From Muscardinus avellanarius (lineage: Eukaryota > Chordata > Mammalia > Rodentia > Gliridae), in contig OY726572.1 of assembly GCA_963383645.1 (NCBI GenBank), forward strand, positions 22,755,792 through 22,819,791: a stretch of 64,000 nucleotides of DNA, written 5' to 3'. Positions 55,217-64,000 of this stretch are shown here, in pieces (the stretch's first letter is position 1; each line of letters starts with the position of its first letter). Under the pieces are notes generated by a model. The model had not been told where the DNA came from, searched no databases, and saw only the letters and a list, made by a program, of their open reading frames with translations. The position numbers were made by a program, and so were the translations under genes.

Positions 55217-56094
55217 TAATAATACAATGCTCTTCTCACTGAAGCCCTACCATTTCCCACAGTGTTTCTGCTTGCAAGTCCTCTGGACCATTTACATAGG
55301 TCACAGTGGCTCTGCAAACACCGTCCCCCAAGCTCTGTATCTCTGTACAAGCCACCACCCTGTCCCTGAGCACATTACGTGGTAATTATCTATTAATTAC
55401 TTCGTGGTAATTATTCCCCATCACCCGGGCACTGAGTCACCACTTGACAGCAAGGGAGCTCGGCGGCCACTTGCTGAATGGCTGAATGCATCATTCATGA
55501 GAGACAGCCTTGTTCTTGGAAATTAAGGGGCAGGTTGGCTGAGCCCCTGAAGATCCGTGCCAGGCCTCACCTGGGGCGGTCTGCTATGCCCAGGTGCCCT
55601 GGAGAAGGCATCGGCACTGTGAGCAGAGACAGGTGGCCGCTGAGTGACACACGCTATTGACGCCCTGGTTCCACGTGAGCTCTTTTCAACTGCTGGCTGA
55701 TCGGCTGGCTTCTGCCCTCCCCAGTCACCAGGCCACATGTGTTCAGTGTATTTTATTTATTCTACTCAGAGCAGCTCTCCCAAAAGTCTGCTGTTACCCA
55801 TCACTGCTGGCCTTTTTAGACTTAAACTCAAGGTTCAGGTGGTCATTTTCCAGGTCTATTTGAAGATCTGAAATAGTGAAGGCACTGAACTTCAGAGTCG
55901 GATGGATACGGGGTCCCCTGTCCTGCAGCCCTCCGGTTCTCTGTCCTCCCTTCCTAGCTGTGTTCTGACTCAGTGGCTGAGCTTTGCTGGGTGCTGGTCT
56001 GTTCTGAGCCACCTGACCTCTTATCATCTCGTTCCCCTGTACCAAAAACTCAGATTTGCCAAGTGGCTCACCAGGGTGGAGCTGCAGACTGGAC

Positions 56095-56330
56095 AGAAAC
56101 AGTTTAATACAGCAATTAAGAACTCCAGCTCAGAGCAAGAGAGACTTGAGTTCACTCAAGTACCTGCTGCCACATTCAGCCTTTATATGGCTGTGTGCCT
56201 TTGAGAAGGTTACTTAACTACTCCAGGCTTCTGTTTTCTCTTCTATAAAGGGGGGGATAATGATATTTCCACTTCTGGAATAGTGGTGAGGATTAAATAA
56301 AGCTCTCATCATGCTGCTTGACTCAATTAC
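56095..56330 (+). repeat. MIR-like SINE
   Basis: 'atacagcaattaagaactcc', 'gtgtgcctttgagaaggtta' and 'gtggtgaggattaaataaag' follow the sense MIR order. Confidence 0.65.
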
Positions 56331-56620
56331 CACACAATGTACTTCGGCGATAACTGCTGCTGTGATTGCAATTCTCATCCAGGAGGAGGAGGCCTCTGCA
56401 GCACTCCCCTCAGACAGCCCTAAGGTGCTCAGCTCCACAAATGTCACTCCTACAGTGTCAGGACTGTTTCATTTTCAAAAACAAATCCGGCTCAGGGACA
56501 CTCATTTCAGCTTCATTGGGCCCATTCAACAGGTTGGCCAACCTGAGTATTGAGCCAACATTTGCACATCATTTATTCAGTTGGTGATCATGGTGGGGCA
56601 TCTTCTCGGTTTTGTTGCAG

Positions 56621-56702
56621 GTCTGTGTGTCCCTGTGTCATAATGTTAGATGATAACTCAAATGCACTCAACTCCCTCATCGAATTGAACAGGAACTATC
56701 AG
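56621..56702 (+). CDS. PLB1: PLB1 exon, repeat 2 CPC / LDDNS block
   Basis: The exon is 82 nt, with acceptor TTTTGTTGCAG and donor GTGAGC. Its first base completes Arg. It encodes SVCPCVIMLDDNS, then LNSLIELNRNYQ. The CPCV-x-x-x-DDNS pattern is characteristic of PLB repeats. It stands alone in about 5.5 kb of intron. Confidence 0.93.
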
Positions 56703-57008
56703 GTGAGCCAAGAAGGGGTCCTCCAGTCGGACAGAGCTGCCCTGGGATTGGATTGCTGCTTTCAGAGGATGAACAGATGCTAGGTCATTTGACCAGACTG
56801 GGTGGGCGATGACCACTGACCAGCATGCTGGTATAAAGATGCCCAGGGGCTACAGGGGCTTTGGTTCCGCTTATTTGGATGAAGCTATGGAACCAAACCA
56901 TAGGATGTGCTTCACTGAATCCCAATTACTGGTCTTTACGTGAAAACAAATGTGTTTAGTTGTCATGACAAGTGTGTATCATGGAGAGAAGTCTCAGTGT
57001 GGGTCTTT

Positions 57009-57545
57009 CTAGATCCAAACCCCAACTCTCTGAGTTGCTGACTCCTGGGTAGGAAGCAGATGCTCCAACACCCCCTTCCTGAAGGGCCTTACAGATCTGA
57101 AAATGACATGCATTTCCCCATCTTCGCCTCCCTGGGGAGGTGTTCCTGTGGAGTGCCAGAGAAGGGTCCTCAGATGGCCAAGATCTTGCAGGTTGTCCTT
57201 TTTAGTCACTTTGCTGCCAACTCTTCGACCAGATGCCTGGCCTCCTTGATTGTCTTGAGTTTCACCTCAAACAACTGTCCAGTCACTTGGAGGGGACCAT
57301 GATGTCCTTTTGGAGTAGAATTGAAACATCTTGCAGAGAGGATTCATCCTTGCAAAGTCCATGGGCAGCTTGGATAAGTTCTTTTGAAGGTAGCCATACC
57401 AGCTGAGGGAGTCAAGGACTTCAAAAAATGAACCTTTATTCATCATCCCCTGTCTCCAACACCTAGCCACACTGCCTTCTACTCTGGTGAGGAAGTCCAC
57501 AGCTTGCACCAAGACAGGGAAGGCAGCTGAAGTTATGGCCATAAG
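57009..57545 (-). other. Unidentified gene-like stretch, minus strand
   Basis: Two adjacent frames (57267-57542 and 57009-57209) have protein-like composition, e.g. VQAVDFLTRVEGSVARCW, YGYLQKNLSKLPMDFARM and KTIKEARHLVEELAAK in a neighbouring frame. This would fit a decayed retrocopy with a frameshift near 57270. I cannot name a parent and see no poly-A remnant. Confidence 0.3.
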
Positions 57546-58013
57546 AGCAGCCCTGTTCGTGGCTGGTTCCTGGGAGCAAGCAATAGCAACTTATGCAGAT
57601 AGTGACTGATTTAAGCAGATGTAATATATAAGTAGAATATTGGAAGAACTAGAGAGCTAGGATCCGAGGTAGACCACTAGGAATTAGAATCATGGGATTC
57701 TAGAAGCTGAGCCATAAGAATCAACAGGAGGCCAGAGACTTTGTCCCTAAAGGGCATCATTGACATCACTGTCACAGCTGCTTCCAGGAACTGGAACAGT
57801 TGCCGCCCTTGTTGACTTAGATGTGTGCTGTACCTGAGGTGGGGCATGGGTGGACAGCCTCAGTTATGTGGAGGTTGAGAAAGTTAGCATTTGCCTTCCA
57901 GCTTCTCCAATGGGAGGCAGACTGCTCTTCCAAAGTGGTGTCTCCAGATGTGGGAAGTGGGTTCAGATGCCTAAGAGGGAAAGAGGAGAAACAGCTGGCC
58001 TTCCATGTCTGCA

Positions 58014-58330
58014 GGTTTCATGTCCATGGGATTGACCAACCACGGATCAAAAATATTCAGAGCAGGAGAAAACTTGCCTCTGTTCTGAACATTGTCTGGT
58101 GCTGTTGTGGTCTGATGCTATTGTTTTATTGGCATTGTTCCTAAACAATACCGTATAACAATTATTTTCACAACATTCACATTGTGTTAGGTATTCTAAG
58201 AAATCGGGAGATGATTTAAAGTATATGGAGGATGTGCATAGATAGGTTATGTGCAAATACTGTGCCATTTCATATAAGGGGCTTGAGCATCTATGGATTT
58301 TGGTATCCATGGGAAGTCCTGGAATCCATC
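58014..58330. mobile_element. MER2-like (Tigger) DNA transposon relic
   Basis: 'attgaccaaccacggatcaa', 'gagatgatttaaagtatatg', 'gtgcaaatactgtgccattt' and 'tggattttggtatccatggg' in this order match the MER2-type element. One terminus is incomplete. Confidence 0.65.
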
Positions 58331-58659
58331 TCTAACAGATGATGAGACATGATTGTAGTCACACAGTTACCTTCCTGGACCTCTGTTCCCTGTTTCTGGC
58401 CAGCTGTTCCCAGGTCTGTCCTCAGCCAGAGACTCAGATACCATGTCCTGGAGACGTTCATACGTCAGCCACAGTAGGCCATCGCACCCTCAGAATCATC
58501 TCACTCCTACCTTCTCCCAGCAAAAGCTGCCGTCCTCATCACTCTCCTCAGAGAGAAACTTTGTTATTAATAACCACAGTCACTTAGCGCTCACTATGCT
58601 TCTCTCAATTGTACAACTGTGAACCACCATGGATGATACCCCAAGAAATCAGCAGCTTT

Positions 58660-58775
58660 GGAGGGGGCTTAAGAGATGGTCCAGGTCTTGCCCAACATCC
58701 TCCACTTGCAGATAGGAAACGGGTCCAGAGAGGAAAGCCACTTGCTACAAGTCACACAGCTAGTTAGCACCGCAG
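58660..58775 (-). repeat. MIR-like fragment
   Basis: 'gataggaaacgggtccagag', then 'caagtcacacagctagttag'. Confidence 0.5.
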
Positions 58776-59580
58776 CACCTTCTCTCCTCTTCCGGGGGAC
58801 CGCCTTCTTCCCTTCCTCCTGCCACACTGGAGGCTTTGCCTGCAGTTGGAGGACACAGGCCCAGGGGGTCAGACCTGAGGCTTCTCTAGAATAGGGGCTC
58901 TCCTTCTATTCACCTTAAAAGTGCAGGTTGACTTCTGTAGTGACATATTCCCAGCTCTATAGCCCCGATTCCCCTCTCCCGCCAGAGTCCTGGCCTCAAA
59001 TGCTAGAAACCCTGGTGAACCGTAACTCGGCAGAGTTTGACCAGAGTGGGAGCCAGAAGGAGGTGGTTGGTTTATCTAGAACTGAGCCTAAGCAGAGGCT
59101 GTGAGGTTATCACTCTGTTACCCTCCTACACTGACCTGAGAGCCTCAAAGAAGCACATCCTGCGCACGAGCCACAAAAGCACACATTAAACGTTACTGAC
59201 CGCCCTTTGAATTTTCTGAATGTAGGACAGAAGTAAATGTAAGGATCATGCAAAATGTCGCTTAATCAAATACCATCCTCTGAGCCTTTAATCTGAACCG
59301 CTTTAAAAGGGGGTCAGAGGGACCCTTGGATTTTTCTCACCTTTCCTTTTTCACAGCCTAAATCAATATATGCAGTTGCGTCAGAAGTGGGACCTCGGGT
59401 GAGATTAGGGCTAGAATCAAAGAGCAGCTAGCTGGCTCCTCCTGATCAGTTGAGATTTTTCGAAGACTCATTTTACCCAACAACCAGATTCTGTTTATTT
59501 CTGTGTCAAAGAAGAGGTGGGGCCAGGGCCAAACAGATGCAGGAAGAGCTGACTGAGCTCTGCCACCTTTCCCCCTGCAG

Positions 59581-59685
59581 AACTGGACTCAGCAGCTGAT
59601 TGACAGTGGACGATATGACACGCGGGAAAATTTTACAGTGGTCGTGCAGCCATTTTTTGAAACTATGGACTTGCCAAGGACCTCG
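59581..59685 (+). CDS. PLB1: PLB1 exon, repeat 2 [17 protein letters not shown]
   Basis: The exon is 105 nt, phase 0, with acceptor TTCCCCCTGCAG and donor GTAAAG. It encodes [18 protein letters not shown], then [17 protein letters not shown]. It carries two glycosylation sequons (N-W-T and N-F-T). The [17 protein letters not shown] block is the most recognisable PLB signature in the window. Confidence 0.96.
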
Positions 59686-59781
59686 GTAAAGAAAACACGC
59701 AGCGCGGATCAGTGGAGCCCCCAGATGCCCCACGGGGGCTCCATATCTCTGTAACTGCCTCTTTTTCTGCCCGGTGACCAG

Positions 59782-59877
59782 GAGGGCTTGCCTGACACCT
59801 CCTTCTTCGCCCCCGACTGCTTCCACTTCCACCGTAAGGCTCACGCCCATGCAGCCAGAGGCCTCTGGAAAAACATG
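59782..59877 (+). CDS. PLB1: PLB1 exon, repeat 2 block V with catalytic His
   Basis: The exon is 96 nt, phase 0, with acceptor CGGTGACCAG and donor GTAAGA. It encodes [16 protein letters not shown], then a His-rich helix ending GLWKNM. His CAC is at 59824-59826, three residues after Asp GAC at 59815-59817, giving the D-x-x-H arrangement of SGNH block V. The preceding intron is only 96 nt. Its acceptor has a weak pyrimidine tract, interrupted by GGTGA. Confidence 0.95.
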
Positions 59878-59978
59878 GTAAGAACAGCTCCCCCTCCCTC
59901 ACCCTTGACCTGCGTGTGCCCTGACCTTCCCACCAACCATCTCCTCCCCACTTCTCATCTCCCTGCTTCTTGGTTTAG

Positions 59979-60050
59979 CTGGAACCTGTGGGCCAGAAGA
60001 CAAGAAATCATAATTTTGATAACAAGATTGACATCGTGTGTCCCAGCCAG
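59979..60050 (+). CDS. PLB1: PLB1 exon, repeat 2 LEPVGQK segment
   Basis: The exon is 72 nt, phase 0, with acceptor CTTGGTTTAG and donor GTAGAG. It encodes [19 protein letters not shown], then VCPSQ. It is the same length as 24557-24628. It is the third of three exons packed into 470 bp. Confidence 0.93.
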
Positions 60051-61081
60051 GTAGAGTAAGAAACGCGGTGCTCTCAGGACAGCATCCTTTCCAGGTTCCC
60101 AGTTCTCATCTGCTTCTCAGTTCATGTCGTCCCTGTTCTGCCCACCTACCCACCCCATGGAATACTCCACGTCAGCCACCCACCATGCCCCCTCTGGTTG
60201 AACTTAGTGGGACGCTGGCCCCCTGACCCAGAGCCGTTGAGCACTCCTTGTCTTCCCACACGGCCAAGGGCTCTGGCTGGACACCACTCTTTGTGGCAGG
60301 CAGGAGGAAAGTGGTGGCCACTTTCATCTCTCCTTTTGAAGACTGGGAGCAGGGGAGAGCTTCAAGGGCAGGCGGGACAGAAGGATACCCTGTCTCCATG
60401 TAGCCACCTCCGTGACCATCTGGGGCAGATGAGAAACCAAGATGTAGAATAATTACTGGTTGGACAGAGGATGAAGGACAGGGTGATGAACTGGAAGCTG
60501 GAGCTAGGAACGCAGATGCTAACTAACCAGGAAGGGAGCAGAACCAGAGGGCTTTTCACCCATAAACTTCCAGATTGATTCTTGAAGCTGTTTTTACCCC
60601 TATGAAGCCTTCTGTTTCCAGGAGGGTCCCAGCTGGACACTGGGAAACTGTGCCAGGACTTGCATGGACCTTTGTTGTTTGGGCAGGAAAGAGCCCAGGT
60701 TGATGCAGGGCGGGATGTGCCTGGTTGCAAAGTGGAGATAGGGATTTTTATTTGCAGGAAGAGCTGCACTTTGGTGGGGTGGAGACAGAGGTGGTGGCAC
60801 AGTGTCCTCAGCCAATAGGGCGGGCAGTGGAGGGAAGGCTTACATGATCCTGGGAGCCACCTGAATTATTCATTCTGTATTGATGTTGGGTTTGGATTGC
60901 AGAGAAGGCCCCAGTGCATCCTGGGAGGAAGCCCCCAGTGGTTGGCCTGCCTGAGAGGGCCTGGGCTGAGAGGATGGAGCTGGGGAGGCCAAGGGCATGT
61001 GTGTCCAGGTGGGCACTTATCACAGTTTGATAAACAGAGCAAGACAGACACATTGCAAGCATGCATCCCTTCTTCCCACAG
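60051..61081 (+). other. PLB1 intron, nothing recognised
   Basis: GC-rich intron between two linker-region exons. There is no repeat or gene-like signal. Confidence 0.5.
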
Positions 61082-61120
61082 GTCTGGCCATTTCTGAGCA
61101 CCTACAAGAACAACCTGCAG
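61082..61120 (+). CDS. PLB1: PLB1 micro-exon, inter-repeat linker 2
   Basis: The exon is 39 nt, phase 0, with acceptor CTTCTTCCCACAG and donor GTATCA. It encodes VWPFLSTYKNNLQ. It corresponds to the 69-nt linker exon 25677-25745 and to the PFLRTYKNS motif of the family. It is the shortest exon found, so it is the easiest for gene predictors to miss. Confidence 0.9.
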
Positions 61121-61541
61121 GTATCAGCTCACTGGGCTGTGCAGTGGGGAGCCCCCAAGTAGGGACTGGCCCAACGGGTGGGCGTGGAAGTGGGTGAGAG
61201 CTCCGCAGGTGGCCAGATGGGATCACACTCTTATAAAGACCACTTCAGCCTTTAGATAGGATGGAGGGCAGACCAAACTCCATTGCTCATGGCATGGCAT
61301 CCAACCAGTTATACCACAGCACCTGAAGACACAGGGAAAAACACGTGTCCTCACCATCTGGCAGGAGTGGAGGTGGTATGGGCTGGGGTCACTCTTCCAG
61401 GATGAGGGAAGAGTCTGACCCAGGTTGACAGATGATCTCCATGTGGCCGATATTCAAATCACCTATGCAGCCTTCTTTAGATGCCCATTTGAGGCCCCTG
61501 CCCAGGTGTAGGACCCAAGAATCTGTATAAAGCCCTCCAGA

Positions 61542-61738
61542 GCTGGGCATGGTGGCCCACGCTTGTAATCCCAGTACTTGAGAGGCTGAGACAGTAGGAT
61601 CGCAGGTTCACAGCCAGCCTCAACTACTTAATAAAGCCCTTTGCATCTTAGACCTTGTTTCAAAATGAAGCATAAAAAATAGCCCTGGGCGTGTAACTCA
61701 GGTAGAATGTTCCTTGGTTCAATCCCCAGTACCACATA
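61542..61738 (+). repeat. B1-dID SINE
   Basis: 'gctgggcatggtggcccacg' to 'tcaatccccagtaccacat'. It is the only SINE among the repeat-2/3 linker exons and lies 90 nt before one of them. Confidence 0.9.
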
Positions 61739-61828
61739 CATACTCAACAAAACAAGCCCTCTGGTTATGCCTTTGCCCAGTAAGCCTGTTTGACCCCTGA
61801 TATTCTGGGATTCATTGTATGTCCTTAG

Positions 61829-61889
61829 GGCCACGCGACCTGGCTGCCATGCCGGGAAAGAAGCCCTTCTCCTTCGCCCCCCACTTCAG
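61829..61889 (+). CDS. PLB1: PLB1 exon, end of linker before repeat 3
   Basis: The exon is 61 nt, with acceptor TATGTCCTTAG and donor GTAAGC. It enters in phase 0 and leaves G. It encodes GHATWLPCRERSPSPSPPTS. The GHGTWLPC-like opening and the PTS|V ending are as expected for this junction. The Ser/Pro-rich middle is low complexity. Confidence 0.92.
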
Positions 61890-62697
61890 GTAAGCCCCAT
61901 GACATCCCAGGACCCAGGGCCCCTCCACAAGGACTTGCACAGCGAGCAGCCTGACCGCCTTCATAAGCTCCCTGCACTGTATGACTAACGCTTGCTTCCA
62001 GGCTGGGGCGAGGGTCTGCTTTGCCCCCTCCCGGAGTGTCACACCAGGGGTCCCGTGCTGCTGTCTGGCCTCAGCCTCTTGGAGCGGCGCAGATGGAGGA
62101 GCCCCGTGAGCTCCATCTTGTTCTGCAATGAAGCTCCTAGGTGGGAGGGGGTCAGGGAGTGCCACGAGAAGGCTACCTCAGTGAACCTGTGGCCCGAGGC
62201 TTGTGGTTGCTGCTGCAGCCCGGCCTGGAAGATTCCCTGAGCGCTTCAGAAGAGACTTGGGGGCAGGGAGAGGCCCCCCGTGATTATTCCTCAAGATTCT
62301 AGATCCCAGCTCAAAATGGGCCGCACATCAAGCCCTGCCCCTCATCTCTCTGGCCCAGTGCCTGTCTGGTGTGTGCGCAGGCCGCAGCCTGCCTCTCACT
62401 AAAGTGCTCAGATCCTACCATGGCCGGCCGGCCGGCCTGCCTCCCTTCCTTCCTCCTTCCTTCCTTCTTTCCGCTTCTCTCTCCTTTCTTCACCCCCTGA
62501 CATAGGACCAGGGCTAGGTTGTTTGGGAAACTGCTCGCATAAACTCTGCTTCCATTCACGGCAGCAGAGACAACTGGTCAAAACTGCAGTCAAAACCTAC
62601 AGGCAGGTGGAATTTCCGGTGTCGCTTAAAGCACAAAGTGCTACACTGACCGCAGCTGCTTTCCCGCAATCTCAAGCGTGTCCACTTGTCTTTCCAG
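61890..62697 (+). other. PLB1 intron
   Basis: GC-rich. A (CCGG)n then CTTCC-rich patch at 62420-62475. No gene. Confidence 0.5.
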
Positions 62698-62756
62698 TGC
62701 ATGCCCTGAGGCCCGCAGATATCCAGGTGGTGGCCGCTCTGGGGGATACTCTCATT
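62698..62756 (+). CDS. PLB1: PLB1 exon opening repeat 3; nucleophile Ser replaced by Thr (GDTL)
   Basis: The exon is 59 nt, with acceptor TTGTCTTTCCAG and donor GTAAGG. It encodes, after the split Val, LRPADIQVVAALGDTLI. Everything aligns with 38332-38390 except the active-site block. The Ser codon position holds ACT (Thr) at 62748-62750, and the last codon is ATT (Ile) where Thr is usual. Splice sites and frame are intact, so this is a missense state rather than a broken exon. A serine hydrolase would be expected to lose most or all activity; sequencing error remains possible. Confidence 0.93.
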
Positions 62757-63614
62757 GTAAGGACCCTTGGGCCCAGGGCGGGTTGGGCGTGGCTGGGCCA
62801 CTTGGGTCCCAGCCCTCCTGACACCAGGACCTGCTCTCCTGCCCTCTGACCTCTCTTGCCCCTCTGTCCTGGCCCTGTCAGTCCAAGACAGTGACTGTAC
62901 TTAGATCTCTGACTACTCTCTGAAGCAGGTGTGGAGGGGAAATCTTTTTCAGGAGTGCGCTGAAATGTGTCAGCGGAGGTTTTGAACACATCAGCAGCAC
63001 TTTTTAAACATAGGCAAAAATATATTCTTTTGACTTAAAATTCTCCCTGCCAGTGTGGGTGCTCTTTTTTCTTTGGATTTTGCTTTAAGGTTGGCTCAGA
63101 CGCCCACATCTGTTGCTTCTTTGTGTGGGCACAGAAAGCAGCCTGGAGGCCTCAGAGGCGGGAGACGCTCTGCTCGCCTTCCCGGCAACTGGGCTCTGGT
63201 GGCTTCCTGGGAGCAAGCCTAGGGCTCCGCCAAGGCCTTACCCAGGGTCCTGCAGGGGAAGCAGAGAAATGAGAGATGATGAGGCATCTCTCCATGCAGT
63301 GGCAAATCCACAAGCTCCTCCTTCCCACTCGTAAAGAACTGGATTTGTAAAGCATGTGAGACTTCAAAATAGTCTTTACAACTATAATCCAAATTGGCCT
63401 GGATCACAAGCGTCCAGGAAGAGATGTCAAGGTCAGGGAAGGCAGGGAGCCAGGAGGGAGGTGGGAGACGCCAGCCTGCGTGTCCTGGCTCCATCTCTTG
63501 CTTTGCTCCAGCTGTGACAAGAGCCCCGGGAACCACGTCTTGGAAGCACTGCGTGTTCACAGCCTCCCTCTCCTCTGACTTGCTTTTCCTCTGTGTTTTG
63601 GTGTGTTCTCAAAG
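62757..63614 (+). other. PLB1 intron, nothing recognised
   Basis: Ordinary intron between the first two exons of repeat 3. Confidence 0.5.
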
Positions 63615-63688
63615 GCCGGCAATGGAATTGGCTCCAGACCAGGCAATCATTTTGATATCTTTACTCAGTACCGGGGACTGTCATTCAG
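63615..63688 (+). CDS. PLB1: PLB1 exon, repeat 3 AGNGIG segment
   Basis: The exon is 74 nt, with acceptor TGTTCTCAAAG and donor AG|GTAAAG. It encodes AGNGIGSRPGNHFDIF, then TQYRGLSF, leaving two bases. Length and phase match 38896-38969. The classical AGNG follows the altered GDTLI, so only the GDSL block itself deviates. Confidence 0.93.
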
Positions 63689-64000
63689 GTAAAGGTAACC
63701 CTTGACCTTTTCATCTCCAGAAGTTGAGTGGGATTTGACTCATAAATGCACAATTCCCCCAGACAAGGAGTAGGCCTGGAAAGGGCTTTCAGAGGATGAC
63801 CTATATATTTCTGTAACATGTGAACATATGATGGATGGAGACAGTATTTTGCTGCTGATAATCTTTTTATTTTTAAATTATGCAGAAAATGTAAATCAAG
63901 GTTCTTATCAGACTCCTGGGTCAGCAAATGCATTTGGAAATGTACACGAAAAGCACCAACCCCTGAGCCCCTCCCCACCAGCTTGCATGTATATGCGCCC
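63689..64000 (+). other. Start of the next PLB1 intron
   Basis: No further exon is visible before the window end. The next expected exon would be the repeat-3 counterpart of 40857-40900. I recognise no repeat. Confidence 0.6.

Larger units (their letters stand above)
54000..56620 (+). other. PLB1 intron
   Basis: Two SINEs with microsatellite tails (54333-54599 and 54893-55216), then 55217-56090 without recognised features, then a MIR-like element (56095-56330). Confidence 0.55.
56703..59580 (+). other. 2.9-kb PLB1 intron
   Basis: It contains a MER2-like relic (58014-58330) and a MIR-like patch (58660-58775). An unidentified minus-strand open region is at 57009-57545. The remainder is featureless. 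Confidence 0.5.
1..64000 (+). other. PLB1: Interior of the PLB1 gene (partial at both ends)
   Basis: Twenty-seven exons on the + strand encode a continuous protein resembling phospholipase B1. This is a large membrane-anchored ectoenzyme of intestinal, epididymal and skin epithelium that hydrolyses phospholipids, lysophospholipids, retinyl esters and glycerides. The family has four tandem GDSL/SGNH lipase repeats followed by a C-terminal membrane segment. This window starts inside repeat 1 and ends at the second exon of repeat 3. All junctions have AG acceptors and GT donors, and reading frame is kept across every one. The signal-peptide exons and the anchor exons are not here. The symbol rests on family recognition from the protein pattern; no database search was run. 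Confidence 0.93.

Noticed and set aside
54979..55350. Ser-rich or Glu-rich open frames across (GAG)n
   Set aside because: Purely the translation of the trinucleotide microsatellite and SINE.

Overview
The window is vertebrate nuclear DNA, almost all intron and interspersed repeat. It suggests a squirrel-related rodent (Sciuridae, or a close family carrying the same SINE). The organism call rests on roughly 40 copies of a dimeric SINE with a 7SL/B1-like left arm and a tRNA-derived ID-like right arm (the B1-dID type), plus a near full-length rodent-type LINE-1. There is no bacterial, plasmid or phage content and no compact operon-like coding.

The only gene I can support is on the + strand: the interior of PLB1, which encodes phospholipase B1, the brush-border GDSL/SGNH lipase built from tandem lipase repeats. 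I placed 27 coding exons (about 1,990 nt, about 660 codons) by hand from protein similarity, AG/GT splice sites and phase continuity. The reading frame stays open across every junction. They cover most of repeat 1 (2513-27913), all of repeat 2 (38332-61889) and the first two exons of repeat 3 (62698-63688). The 5' exons (signal peptide, start of repeat 1) and the 3' exons (rest of repeat 3, repeat 4, membrane anchor) lie outside the window. Repeat 2 keeps the expected catalytic residues: Ser in GDSL at 38382-38384, Asn-Asp in GGND at 51886-51891, and His in a D-x-x-H context at 59824-59826. Repeat 1 has lost the GGND motif and the segment that carries the catalytic His, as expected for a structural repeat. 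Repeat 3 reads GDTL, with Thr at the nucleophile position (62748-62750); this is the most notable coding observation.

Layout: 1-5256, first three exons among MIR and SINE relics. 5257-15085, a 9.8-kb intron holding a minus-strand LINE-1 (5529-12832) flanked by an 11-bp target-site duplication and inserted into an older repeat. 15086-27913, the rest of repeat 1. 27914-38331, a 10.4-kb repeat-dense intron at the repeat 1/2 boundary with several microsatellites. 38332-50528, the start of repeat 2, with nested SINEs and old LINE-1 pieces. 50477-61889, compact exons completing repeat 2. 61890-64000, the start of repeat 3.

I found no tRNA, rRNA, CRISPR, integron or other novel multi-gene system. 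The items worth a second look are the repeat-3 Ser-to-Thr change, the exon-by-exon phase symmetry of the lipase repeats, the dated stack of nested retroelements, and several microsatellites that grew from SINE tails inside intact target-site duplications.
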